From the NCBI GenBank assembly GCA_004154925.1, contig QJNS01000195.1:1-64000 (forward strand): a stretch of 64,000 nt of DNA, given 5' to 3'. Shown here in pieces: positions 51,501-63,262 of this stretch (position 1 is its first letter; the number at the start of each line of letters is the position of its first letter). Under the pieces are notes generated by a model that was given only the letters and a program-made list of their open reading frames with translations, was not told where the DNA came from and searched no databases. Made by a program: the position numbers and the translations under genes. The stretch comes from Monosporascus cannonballus. Its lineage: Eukaryota; Ascomycota; Sordariomycetes; Xylariales.

Positions 51501-53541
51501 TGCTCTGTCCCGGCCCTGTGATACTATTGTGAAAGACCTTCAACCCCCTCATATTACGGCCACTTTTTTGGCTGACGCCCAAGGAGGAGCAGCTCCTTCA
51601 GCCAGGAGCCCCGGCCGGGGGGCTAGGACCGTCCGATTTGCTCCGTCTATCATGAATCGGCAGGCGGGTCGCAGATAAATTGCAAAATCAAGCGCCCTAT
51701 TAACACCTTCGGTTTCTATGCGCTCTCTATCGAACACCTTGGTATTAGTTATAACGATATGTTTCAATTAGATCAATTATTTAACAACCCGCCGAATCTG
51801 GAAAAATATGAATTAACTCTAACACTTAAATTAAAAGCCGTCACGATTTTAAGCTATGTAAAGTGATAAAGGCTACAATTTTGCGCGTGTTGCAATTTCA
51901 CTGCTACGGCCCTGACTTGGTTGATGGCTCGGAGACCAAGAACCTAGTGAGAGGGGTTCTGTGATCCCGTCTACGTACCCCACGTAACGATCTTTCAGGA
52001 CCACAAATCTTAGCCCCCCAGCCAACCTTTTTCGCTCGGGGATATATCCGATCTATAAGAGCCTGCACCTTGGAAACCTGCATGGACGGGGAAAAGATTG
52101 GCTTCACTAACAAACTGTCGCCTTTATTCAACAGGGACATGTTGGGCTTTTCGCGGTCGATTTTTGATGCACATTACACTCTTCATCGTCTTTCACTCCC
52201 TTAATTAATTAAAGGCCAAACCGAATTGCGGAATGACCGGTCACCCCGAAAAGTAAATACAACATTGAATACGTCATACGGGATGACGTACCTACGTTTA
52301 GGCCTTGGACCTTGGACCTTGATGAAAACGAACAAAGCCCGCCAAATTACAGGGTCTCTCATCGGTTCGGTACCTGACCTTGGCTAAAGGCGCCTAGTAT
52401 TATTATGTGGAGCCACAACCCAAAAGGTGTAAACCAGTACATACTAGGGATCTAGCCTCGCCTAGCGAATGGAGTGCAACATCTTGCGTATATTCCCCTT
52501 TTGTGCTCTGTTGCAATTCATTTTGTGGCTCAACTGCTCGTATTGGGAGATATAGGAAGGTATCCGGTATGCATCCCAATAGATCCAGCTCAACATAGGC
52601 TGCTGAACACATGTAGCTTTCTCAGCTATCTCCGTTGCCACGGAAGATGGCATCAAGTTGATGGCAAAATCGTGGATATTTAAAGTATTATGATCTGTAC
52701 CTAAAAAGTATGCGGCCTCAAAAAGGGCGTCAAGCAGGGGGCTCACCAGTGAGCAGACGAGAGTAGAATGACACGGAGTGGGGAGGATGCCGGGAGGAAG
52801 ATGGATTGGCGCATTGTATGGCTCCGTTCTCATGCAACCCGGCAGCAACTCGATGAGTATGCTATAAACGTAATATCCTGTGGCGGAATGGCTTTATATG
52901 ATCCGGAGCATCGGTTCAGCCGCGAGCCCGCCAGCCTGTATGAGAATCTCACTAAACAAAATCACAAGTGGTTACTAGTCATGGAATTCTGATTTCTCCG
53001 AATAGTAGGTAATACTTGAATGAGCAAACGGACCGAGGCTAACTACCTAGTAGCTATATCGGTGAGAACCTAGTGTCTGATCGGGTCAACCCAAGAATTG
53101 ATAACAATTTTTCTTCATGGTTTCCTGAATACTCTAAGAGAGCTTGATAACTCCTTTTCAAAATGAGAACGTCGGCTCCGCCCAGGGACGTTTCGTCAGT
53201 ACTTCGAGTAGCCGCGACTGTAACAATCTTCGGGATTGTCCTTGCGAAGCAGTACGACTAGATAAAGGTAGCTTGCGCCAAGAGGAAAGCTCTGAGGGCC
53301 TTCAAGTGATCAGAGTGTGTGGTCCGTCTCATCTGGTTAACCATATGCGCCGCTAGGTGGTGGGTCGCCGACTTCAAGTGCATCCGTATGTTTGCGGAAT
53401 AGGCATCCTGAATTCCCCTTGATAGCATGTCTATTTTCGCCAATGCTCTTGAAATGCCACCCTTGGTTCCATGGCTTTGTATTTATTCATATTCATGTAG
53501 TAGAAGATAGGCTTGGTATCCTAAGCCCTACAATCAACTGA
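48528..53541. other. Intergenic, about 5 kb; no recognised gene
   Basis: The first several hundred bases should include the kinase promoter and leader (minus strand). A 144-codon frame at 49,685-50,119 and one of 128 codons at 52,462-52,848 (minus) have no motif. Two GC hairpins sit side by side at 51,581-51,598 and 51,607-51,624, next to an AT-rich patch at about 51,690-51,870. Confidence 0.5.
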
Positions 53542-55305
53542 TTACAGCCAAACCAACACCGCCTCACTAGCGGGCACCGTGACGGTCGCAACGCCGTCCC
53601 TGACACTGACGTCCTCCGTATCATCCCTCACGCCCTTGACCTCCCGGCCCAGGCTCTGGTACGTCCACTGGCTGCCGCCGTAGGTGATGGTGGTGGCGTC
53701 GGCGCCGGCGCCGTCGGGGCTGGCGAGGCGGTAGACGGTGACGGTGTCGAGGTCCTCGGGGACCGCGAGCTGAACGCGGACGACGGGCCGCTCACCGTCG
53801 GAGGACGTCCGGTTCCAGTAGGCGAGGTTGGCGACGGCGATCCTCTGTGGCGCGCCGGACTCGAAGGCCGCGTAGGCGGCGAGGTTGGGCTGCGAGGCGC
53901 CGCCGTCGTCGATGTCGAGCTTGACGACGCGGGCCTCGCCCGAGGAACCAATGAAGTCGGCCACGAACGGCTGCGAGTAGAAGTTGGGGAACACCTGCGC
54001 CGGGTGGCCGGCGCTCGCGACGGGCAGCCAGAGGCTATATCCCGCGTGCATGATCTGCTGGTAGTTGATGCGCGCGACGCCCATGGCCATGCTGTACAGG
54101 TAGAAGTCGACCTGCCAGAGGGTGCTCCCGAGCCGGTTCTGGTACTCGTAGGAGTTGGTGACCATCAGCGAGTTCCCAACCTCGTTGATAATGAAGGGGA
54201 GGTCGGGCCGGTTCTCCCTGAGCCAGTTGATCCGGATGCGCATCGCATCCAGGTTGGAATGGGTCCGGCTCAGGGTCATCAGGCCCGCCTCGAGGTCATC
54301 TGCAGTTCCGGCGTGGTTCTGGTAGTAGTGGTGTGAGACTTCCTTGAGGGCGCCCTTCTTGTCAATTCCCAGACCAAAGCAGGTGTCCAGGTCAAGAAGC
54401 CAAGCTGCAACTGCGTGGTTCTCTACATGTGCCGCGACGTCAAAAGCAGTGAAGAAACTCTTTTCGGGGACGTCCACATTCTTGATTATTTCGTCCACAT
54501 ACTTGGTATAGTTACCCACGTAAGTTTCATTTGACAATGTCCCCTGATAATCTGGAGGGCCAAGGAAGACTCCATCCGCACCCCTGAAATCATCACGATA
54601 CCAGTCGGGCTCGTTCCCGGGCTGAATGGAATGGATCTTAGCAATTCCGATACGGTCGACAGCAGCTTGAGCCCATGCAACCGCTTCGCTAACGTTGGTC
54701 GTCGCCAACGGTACTTGGATCATGTAAGTGGCGTCTGCGAAGTTGTGGGCTAAATCCCAGTAACTCGGACCAATCGTCGTAAAGCCAATGTTTTGGTAAT
54801 TGTCTTGTTCAGCTACAGGAAGCTATCCGCAGTTAGAGGCATATAAAGAGCAGGAGGGCAGCGGGGATGTTCATGGGAGTTGGGACTAGAGGTGACTCCA
54901 TATTGGAGACTTGTGCTCACGTAACAAAGGAAAAGGGGAAGAGGTATTCGGGGAAATGCTTACAGCAGGTTCCTCTTGACCTGGGTAATATCGTCCATAA
55001 TCTGGAGAAGTGCCACCAAGCCGGATGATCGGTTTTCCGCCTGTCCTCGACGTGATCTCCTTGATGAGGTTTATAGAGAAAGCGTTGGGTTTACCATCGT
55101 CGTCTTCAGCATATCGCACGAACGAGGCTTCTTCGAATGCAAAGCCCGGGAAGTCGGGGTCTACCTCGGAAGAGGCATTTGCTGGTGTCTCTGTGGGTAC
55201 CTTTATTGAGACAGAAACATCATATGATCTAGGAACATATGCCGTCAGTCCCTGTGACGCCAACCCAAGAAGGGCGAGACCTAAGTGTGAAGGATTGGTA
55301 ACCAT
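53542..55305 (-). CDS. Secreted GH79 glycosidase (beta-glucuronidase-like)
   Basis: Extracellular retaining glycosidase, probably removing glucuronic acid or 4-O-methyl-glucuronic acid from glycans such as arabinogalactan-protein; the substrate is inferred from the family. Two exons (55,305-54,964 and 54,822-53,542) separated by a 141-bp GT-AG intron give 540 residues. Residues 1-22 form a signal peptide (LGLALLGLASQGLTA-Y). Early conserved segments are FVRYAEDDDGKPNAFSINLI and PIIRLGGTSPDYGRY. The catalytic acid/base is Glu185 in QPGNEPDWY and the nucleophile Glu328 in FIINEVGN, both in the expected GH-A order. A C-terminal beta-sandwich (about 430-540) ends ...VTVPASEAVLVWL, as in fungal GH79 proteins. 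Length is normal for the family. The coding strand is GC-rich at the 3' end. Confidence 0.9.
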
Positions 55306-55410
55306 GGTGGTGTTTGATCAAGGCTCTACTCCGTCCGGCTTAGAGAAACTCAGGAGTAGACATACCTCGAGTAACAGGTCTCATAGGCGAGGTTGAGGAC
55401 GGGGAGGTGG

Positions 55411-55418
55411 CTTAAATA
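55411..55418 (-). promoter_or_regulatory. Possible TATA element of the GH79 gene
   Basis: TATTTAAG on the minus strand, about 110 bp upstream of the start codon, the same spacing as the TATA box of the chitinase gene. Single-motif evidence only. Confidence 0.35.
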
Positions 55419-57484
55419 CTAACCCATGGAGGAGTGTCTGGGACATATACGAGCTTGTCAGCAACAAAGCTCTCCCGAGCCCGCCTTGGTACATATCCAC
55501 GCGCATTTTTAGTGAAACTCTGAGTGATAGGTGGTTGGAGATGGGGTCGCGTCGATGTCGTGATTAGGACAAGAGTCGATATAATACCCTACTCCCTGAT
55601 TTCTGCAGGACCCCGCGCAATTGCCATGCAGCGGTGTGGGTGTTGGAAGGTGAGGTGGCTACAGTAACCCTAAAAAATTTGCTCATGATAGTGGGCTAAG
55701 ACGGCGGATTAAGGCTTAACAGGTTGTTTAGGATGATCTCGCAAAGGATCGTCCTTTTGACGTTGTCGGATCTCGGACAATGGTCCTCGGGAGTGGCTTG
55801 TTGCCAGTGGACTGCGGGGACGCTAGCTGATTAACGGGCGCGTGAGCTCCCGGCCCAGAAGCCCTATGTGGAGTGCAGTCACCGGCCCCTTTGGCGGCCG
55901 ACCGAGACTCCTTATTAAGACCCTCCGGGCTGGGTTTCGATGATACCCGCCAAATAATACGGTCCCGTACGGTACAGTTTCATACATTGAATTGTACTCG
56001 GCCGTTCTATACCGGAGATACTATCGCTTCGTATCTTTATCGTATTCGAGCTTACGATCGCATATCCGGTCACACATGACAATCTGTAATAGGTATTACA
56101 TGATACCCACATATGGCAGTATTGGTATGTGGGTCCGGGCGTCTCTTTCGGCTCCGATGGCGAAATAACGCGGGGAACGGGACCGCAGCATACGATCACC
56201 GGTACTATATCATACGTATTATACGGAGCATATCAGACGCTCTACTCCCGCTCGCATCGTTGGTGCAGTCTTGGCCCCATCCCGCTAAGAGCCGCTAGAA
56301 GTGAAGACCACATGACGTGCCGTTTACGTTACAGATACTACCATGTTGTTAGGCTCTCACACGCCTAGGTGCCATCTTAGGAACCACAGACGTCGACGGC
56401 GGAATTGATAATTGTCTCGAGCGATAAAGCAATGTGCGGTGTAGAGCAGATAATGATCGGCTGACGTATTGAGGATTTAGACCGTTTCCTAGGGCCTCAA
56501 GACTAGGTGGTATATTAAGATAGAGATGAATATGTAAATTGGGCACTGAGAATGGCGAGAGTAGCTTCTAGCTCACGAATTCCCTCGTCTATTTCTACCA
56601 CTCGAATGGAGCATGCCATGGAAAGCTCTTTATGATTCGGTGCTATTAATGCTGAGACCGAGACTAAGCTTGGTGTCGAGTGAAAAGACTATCGAAGAAT
56701 AATGATACATGGCCATGATGATGACTGAGTGCCGAGGCCTTTACTACCCGCCGATCCATGTTAAATGGTAATTCGTCACTTGTGATAAATTCCAAGTTGC
56801 TACAATGGCAAGGTGGACCACTGATAAGGACGTGTGACTATTGTCCGGCCGATTTGAACGACCCCGCACGAGCCCGAGTGACAATGCGTGGGTAGCAGCG
56901 ATTGGACTGCTTGAAGTGGACGAGTCCGATTACCAGGAAATTTATATTAAGGATCGGCGGATTTCATGGAAGATCTTGCTCAAAGCTTAAGAAACTTGAC
57001 AACGGGGTATTAGAACGTAGTCGCCGTGCAAGTCTTAGCAGTCGATGAAAACCTTAGAGCACTAAAGTGATTGGGTACGGCAACCCCAGACTTGGCAAAC
57101 GCGAATATCTAACTGGGAAACTTTTCAGCCCAGGGCGCTTGACATACATTGCCGGTAAGGCTGGATCTGAGTATTATCATAGGGAAATATGAAGTCAATA
57201 AGATGTCATTAGTAGCAAGTGTAAGTGGGAACATTTTCGTTGATCTTTAGTTTTTACCTGAAAAGCCGACCCCGCGTCAGCTACCGGCTTAAGCGAAGTA
57301 AGAAGGCATGCGTGGTAGGACGAATTCTGCTACTGCGATGGTTCCTATATGAATCTTGAGTTTCCAACTCCGTACAAAGATACGCCTATACTTACCTACG
57401 GCCGAGTAAGAAGGTGTGCACTACTGAGGATAAAACCACCTAGTACTACCTAAACTTTAAAAGTTGCGGACAATCAGGATGGAT

Positions 57485-57536
57485 GGTGGAGTCATCAATG
57501 ATGATACATAGGTGGAGTCATCAATGATGATACATA
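57485..57536 (+). repeat. 26-bp unit in two perfect tandem copies
   Basis: A unit that starts GGTGGAGTCATCAATG and ends GATACATA is repeated back to back (57,485-57,510 and 57,511-57,536) with no difference. It looks like a recent local duplication. Confidence 0.85.
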
Positions 57537-57846
57537 GCCAGTGCCTGCCCAGCACTGGTGCTTCATTCCGCTCTATCTAATAAAAGAAGTATCTATGAAC
57601 GTTTGCAGCACTAAAATCTGCTCTGAAAAGTATAGGTATGCGATCAGGTGCGAATATATTACTCGTCTGTATGTGCCTACTGTATCATGTGTTGGGAGAT
57701 ATGCTAGCCTCTACCTATGTGTAAGTATGTAGTTCTTCTGCTTCTTGATGACATTTTCTCCGTGCTAGGTGTCTTCGAATGTCATCCCTCAAAACCCAAG
57801 TACGAGGGAGTTCTTACAGCACCTAGTCCAATGTGCGTCTGCACTG

Positions 57847-57892
57847 GTAGGTAGTTAGTAGGTAGTGATAGCTACCTAGGTACCTACCTACC
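57847..57892. repeat. GTAGGTA / TACCTAC inverted cluster
   Basis: GTAGGTAGTTAGTAGGTAGT is followed after a few bases by GCTACCTAGGTACCTACC, so the two halves can pair. Same simple-repeat class as at 29.1 and 31.8 kb. Confidence 0.6.
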
Positions 57893-58291
57893 CAGCTAGC
57901 CCCAGCCTCAGATACAGTACGTACCATAGCCCCTCCATATACCCCTGGAGATGTACATATTCCAGCCTCGAGCTGTTAATGCCTTGAATCCCGCATTACA
58001 ATCACTACCTTAGGGACCACGTATCGTCAGACCTAAGTTGGACTTCATCCCCAACCTAGCTCTTCAAGGTTCAGTAAAGTTATACGAAACTTTACATACA
58101 TTTGACTTCCCCAGCACTGTGCGTGTTACTCTGGACCACGCCCAATCATTTAGGCTCAACCGCAAGTACAGTACATATTAGGCAACTTGCCGCTGGAACC
58201 ACCAGAATATCTTTCCCACTGATCACAACGGCTCTATCCCAAGTCGTCAATCTTTCCGCAGCCTCCTCTCAATATACCTATCCGATTCGTC

Positions 58292-59796
58292 ATGGCCCCC
58301 CTTCCTGGCATTTCGGAGGGTTGGGAAGAGTTGGTTGACGATGCATTTTCCGTGATTTCCGTCTCAACCTCGGATGACTTCGACGACGACCGCCAGAGCA
58401 GTAGCAACGAGTGCCTCATTCCCGCCTCTGCTTCTACAAATCCCACAGTAGGCCAGTGCAGCGTACCCGGTAGCGATATCAACGGTCTCCCTATTCGAGC
58501 AAAGCCTCCCGGAGCCATCGCATCCGATGCCAATAGAGATGGTAGCAAGGCTCTCGGTGGGGACGTTCAAGATGACCAGGCTGAGCTACACGGAATGGAC
58601 ACGAAAAACGTTGCCGAACCTGAAGAGACTTCTAGCCAGTCGTTATACAGGGGTTTGGACTGGGATAATGTCGACCCTACATTTCTCCTCAAGATCGACA
58701 CCTCCTTGATCAAGCTTATCACGCAGATAACTGACCTTCTAGACTTCAAAAGCAACTTCAATCTCCCTAATGGAGCCCTGAGTGTCAAGTATAGATGCCA
58801 GAAGTTGCTGGGATACCTCCAACAACTCAGTCCCATTCTAGAAGGATATTCGAAGCACTGGGATCCTAGGCACGCGACCGGCAACATACCCCTTGACCCC
58901 GGCCTTAAAACTTGGATGTTGAAACTCAGAATTGAGTTGCTCAGTTTAGAAGATAAGCTTCAGAAATATAATAATCAGCAAGCATTGTCGACGGAAGTTG
59001 CTCGCGGGCTAAGGTCGCGTGTTCCGGATATGTCCGAGTATGATAAGCCTCTTGATGCTAGCAACTACGCGGAGATATTAGCGACATTCTCAGCTCAGAT
59101 AGAGGAACTCATGCCTATCTTGGAAACGTACGTTCGTTCATTTCCCGCGACTTTACTTCCTCTTCTCGGCGGCTGACCTGGAATGCTAGGGACTACAATG
59201 ATTTTCATACTGCTGGTATGACTTTTGTTCCATCCATTAAAGAGAATGAGCGACCTCTCACCCAAGCCACCAATAACTCGGCGCGCCCGTGCCAACCGAG
59301 GCCCGGTTATCATCTCTGGTATCTGCGCAGAGAGTTATATGAGCTCAAAGACCAGATATCCGCTTGCATTTCTGAACTCGATACTATCCAACAAGGCGGA
59401 GTCACGGAAAACTCCTGCCTCGTGGTTTTAATTGCGAGTTCATATAGATCCATCAAGACGTCCTTGGATCTCATGCTATCGAATCACCCCTCTGATTGGA
59501 TTGACCATAGCTTAAACGGGGGTCTCACATACGCTGAATTCTGCGAGCTGAACCCCGACATTGTTCGGTCTCTTAGCCTTCGACTCAAAGAAATCGCCGA
59601 CAACCTCTTTCTTGAGTCAAGAAAGGTCCAGTCGCTGCGGGATATGGATAAACCCGACAATGCAGAAGATCTAGATGAGCCGCCGACGCAGGCAATCTCC
59701 GAGCTGTCCCTTAACCAATTATATAATATGGAGGAGGTCCTGCAATCCGTCTTGCGACTGCGCAGACCACCGATCTCTAGCGAAGAGGAGACCTAG
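58292..59796 (+). CDS. Hypothetical protein, 480 residues, family not recognised
   Basis: Two exons (58,292-59,127 and 59,190-59,796) with a 62-bp intron: GTACGT donor, GCTGACC branch-like site and TAG acceptor. Joining them gives ...MPILET-DYNDFHTAGMTFVPSI... in frame. The N-terminus (1-110) is acidic, Ser/Asp-rich and probably disordered (DDFDDDRQSSSN). From about residue 120 to 460 the sequence is predominantly helical and leucine-rich (LLKIDTSLIKLITQITDLLDF, KLRIELLSLEDKLQKY, LRRELYELKDQISACISEL). There is no signal peptide, membrane segment or catalytic motif. It could be a cytoplasmic helical-bundle or STAND-associated protein, but I have no family evidence. Reading frame and splice sites are convincing. 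Confidence 0.8.
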
Positions 59797-61483
59797 ATGG
59801 TTGACTACGCAAGGGGCTTATTGGTTATATGGCCCAGAGCGTCGGCGGTTGGCTGGTTTGATATGGACTAATTAGATTAGTTGCATGGTGCCTGGATCCA
59901 GGCGGAGAAACTAGATTGCTGTTGGTAAGCCTCTCGAGATTTGGTTGCGTTTCTCGTCTCGTACTTATCCGTCCACAGAAACTACGCGAGCGCAGCTTAA
60001 CCTCTCGGGCGAGGGTCCACCTTCACTCGTAACAAACCTGCTCTCCCTCTGGTGATGAAGGTGGTTATCGCGTTCGGCTGCGATAGATTTCACTTGCCGC
60101 CGAAATGTCGCCTGTCCTGTTCAAGCCGGATGCAACACTCCCTTTGAGGTTTTTGTAACTTTTCTTCCCATGCAGTACGGATTACAAACCAGAGGTGATG
60201 CGGTCGGACTTCCGAAGTTTATCTGCGCAACCGCGCCTGAACAGGGGCGAACAGTCGGCCCACGGCGTTGGCCGCATAAATCTCGAACTGGGCACCACGC
60301 CCTACAACGGTTTTATACCTCGACAATTACTGGATACTGCCGTTTCCCTGCTGCATGGAAGTTACAGCTTGAACTACCGGAAACGACGACGCGCTTTTAG
60401 ACATGATCTCTTAGATAGGTTTTACGTTTGTAAAATAAGGAGTTAGTTAGTTAGCTACACCTAGCCCATATAGTACGCCCATATACCTTAAGGGAGGCTA
60501 CGGGATAGCCGCTGCTCGGCGGTCCCCGGGTGTCAAATACCACTACAACAACAATAACGCCAGCGCAGCCCGCATTGATGGGGGACTTCTCTGCGTTCCA
60601 GTAGATGTTTTACGTTGTCCCTGGTGCAAAGGAGTCTTGTAGTGGTCGAATAGTTAGCTCTGTTTGCTGTCGTTGAATGCCTCTTACTGATACTTCTCAT
60701 CGTCCTATTTGGAGCCCTGTTAACAACTCGCCTTTCAAATTCCATGCGCTATCCTCGGCGACATGCCTCTCTCCACACTTAACCAGTCGTGGACTTCTCG
60801 GTAGCGTACATGCTACTGCGTCGTCTTCCAAGTCTGGAGCCGCGGTATATAACTCTCCATGGGACAGTCCTCTTTGCCTCTGCGTCGTCATTGCGGTGGG
60901 CAATCTGATGACGGAATCACGGATGTTCGAAAAGTTACTACAGTAATATAGCCCTTTTGATGACGTTCTCAGCCCCGTAAGATAAGGCGGGCAAACCTCT
61001 GCACAGTTGGGTCGGGTTATGCGGGGTCTGGGCAGCTGAGGCTAGCCATCAACGACTGGACGGGACTAAGAGCCCTGCTAGCCCTAACTCTTGCATAGTA
61101 ATTTGCCCTATAGGGCTACTGTAGACAAATGGCGGGGTCCCCGGGCCACTAGAGATAAAATGTGGATCTTCAGGCAGTTGCACAGTAATCATGACTTGGA
61201 TTACCTAACCTCTAAATGAACACCATGGACGTACTCATAGCAGAGCGACGGCAAGGTCCGTTAGGTCTAGAGAGCTATTCCATATCAAAATGGCAGAATC
61301 TGACAATGGGACTGCCTTTTCGGCGCGTATATTAACTTCGACTCGCGTCCTCCTAACCACTATTACGATCTAGCAATACCATTCTTGGTAGTAGTTCCGC
61401 AGCGGAGGAGTAAACGGTGTTGTAACCATGCGCCCTACTCTCTCCACCAGTGAGCTTACCTCGAAGCAATCCATATATAATGA
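59797..61483. other. Intergenic, about 1.7 kb; no recognised gene
   Basis: Short frames only, none with motifs. It may contain lost upstream exons of the pseudogene that follows, but I could not place any. Confidence 0.45.
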
Positions 61484-62144
61484 GAGCAAGCCCTGCTAAC
61501 TGCCATCGCCCAAAGCGGCCTCTGGCCTCACGTCACAACCGAGGTCAGCGATGTTCTATGCACGAGGACCGCAGCCAACAGGTTCGAGGATCTCAGCAAC
61601 TGGGTCTAACGTCAAGTGAATGGTACGTACCCACCCACCTACTTACCCATCTAGTAGCGAACTGCAGTCCCAACGCCGCCATACCCTTCTATCCGCCCCC
61701 AATCCATCAACCGCCCACGCGCCCACACGTATCGTGACGGTTACTAACACGGCGGGGCGGTGACAGGCTTCTTCCCGTTCCCGGCGAATGGGGCCTGGGG
61801 CGTGGCCTACGACGCGACGTTCTCGCGGGACGCGCTGGCGTCGTGGAACGAGATGAAGTTCGAATTCGACGGGTTCAAGGCGCTGTACACAAGCTCCAAC
61901 GAGACCATCGGGCGCAACTTCGTCGACTTCCAGCACGCCTTTATCAAGACACTCGGCGTGCCGAGCTCGAGCGGCGGCCGCTGCGGCTTCGTCTAGCTCA
62001 CGGGCTGGGAAGGGTGGACTCTACGCCAAGGACGCCCCCTACGCCGTCGTCGAGGAGACGCCGGAGGGAGGCCGCGTCATCACCGAATTCCGCGAGGCCT
62101 CCAACATGATAAATACCGCCCCCGTCCCCGAGTCCCACAACTAG
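61484..62144 (+). pseudogene. Broken 3' part of an unidentified protein-coding gene
   Basis: Protein-like sequence runs from 61,484 (EQALLTAIAQSGLWPHV...) to 61,622. It then crosses a GTACGT...GACAG intron (61,623-61,766) and continues FFPFPANGAWGVAYDATFSR... to 61,993. Two nonsense codons interrupt it, TAA at 61,607-61,609 and TAG at 61,994-61,996, each one C-to-T step from glutamine. A frameshift near 62,010 follows, after which a GC-rich frame resumes (GLYAKDAPYAVVEETPEGG...) and stops at 62,142-62,144. No initiating exon was found upstream. The family is not recognised. The base quality of the remaining frames (third positions mostly G/C) says it was coding until recently. The alternative, a real gene with two further unseen introns, is less likely. 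Confidence 0.6.
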
Positions 62145-63262
62145 ACTTGTCTCCTGCCGTAGGTGATTGGTGTGCCACGTGTTAAGAGGGAGTTGGTGAC
62201 ATTGCTCGTTGACGGGAAACCGGTGCATAACATTAATTGAGGTCCCTGTATAGGAACGAGATCAAAACCCACCGTAAAATATTAAGTGATCGATCGAATA
62301 GAGAGCCGTTCAAGTTATCCTCCACTCAGAAGACGAATGCCTTAGGCCGCCTCGGTTACATATTAGTCGGCCCAGAAATCTGTAGTACGTAACAAGTTAG
62401 TCAACCATCGACGATGCAATGGAGGCTCTCGATCAACTCTAACGACTGCGCGCAGATATATACGCTTTTACGCCACGAAACGATAACTTCCTTCGCTGGG
62501 TCTTATCACCGGGGCAGGCTTGGGGGCTAGGGTATGAGCCAATTGCAGCGCCTGCCTACCCGTTCACCAGCTGCTGCTGGACACGAGGTATCAGATTTGA
62601 TTACTGAATCGAGGTCTGGATGGACACCGGTGTGACGAACCCTCCCTCACGAACGGCGACAGAACACCGGGGGCGATAACCGCTCTGATAGCTCCTATAT
62701 TGGTGGCGTCAGAAATGTGGGTTTTATTGTGGTCAGACCGAGCGTAGTTGAGGAATATGTTGCCTTGTCATCGGGACACCAGCCACAAACCCCCCCTTTT
62801 GAGTGTGGCTAACGAAGTCCTACCTTGCGACTTTCCGAGGAAGTCACTAACGTGGAGGTACTTCGCACCCAGGCTGCAAGTTAACCTCACCTCTAGATAC
62901 CATTTTATCCCACAACAACAGCCTCAGAACCGAAGCGCTACCCTGACGAGGTGCGCCTGGACGATCGCTTTTAGTTTCTGCCTATATGTGTACTTAGTGT
63001 TCGCTGAGATTCCCCGCATCGATTGACCAACTGTAATGACACTTTAACGCCATAATACTCCGCAAGGGCTAAGCATCTCTACATGGCGCTTATTACTATA
63101 TTGCCGCTTTGGAATCCAGCCAACGCCCCAGACCTTACCAATGTCAAGTACCACTACGCCTTGCCTCAATTATCTCTTCTTGAGTCTTTGGCTCGGCTAT
63201 CAAAACGCTTGTCCCTTGAGGTCCCCGCAATGTAAGCTCTCGCATCGCTTACTGAAAATCTG
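62145..63262. other. Intergenic, 1.1 kb; no recognised gene
   Basis: Only motif-free short frames, for example 62,748-63,026. Part of it is downstream sequence of the minus-strand partial gene at the right edge. Confidence 0.45.

Larger units (their letters stand above)
55306..58291. other. Intergenic, about 3 kb; no recognised gene
   Basis: On the minus strand, TATTTAAG (55,411-55,418) lies 106-113 bp before the GH79 ATG and may be its TATA element. Otherwise only short frames occur, plus a 26-bp tandem duplication at 57,485-57,536 and a TACC/GGTA cluster at 57,847-57,892. Confidence 0.5.

Noticed and set aside
51581..51624. Two adjacent GC hairpins, terminator-like in shape
   Set aside because: Factor-independent hairpin terminators are not a feature of nuclear fungal genes, and no gene ends here.
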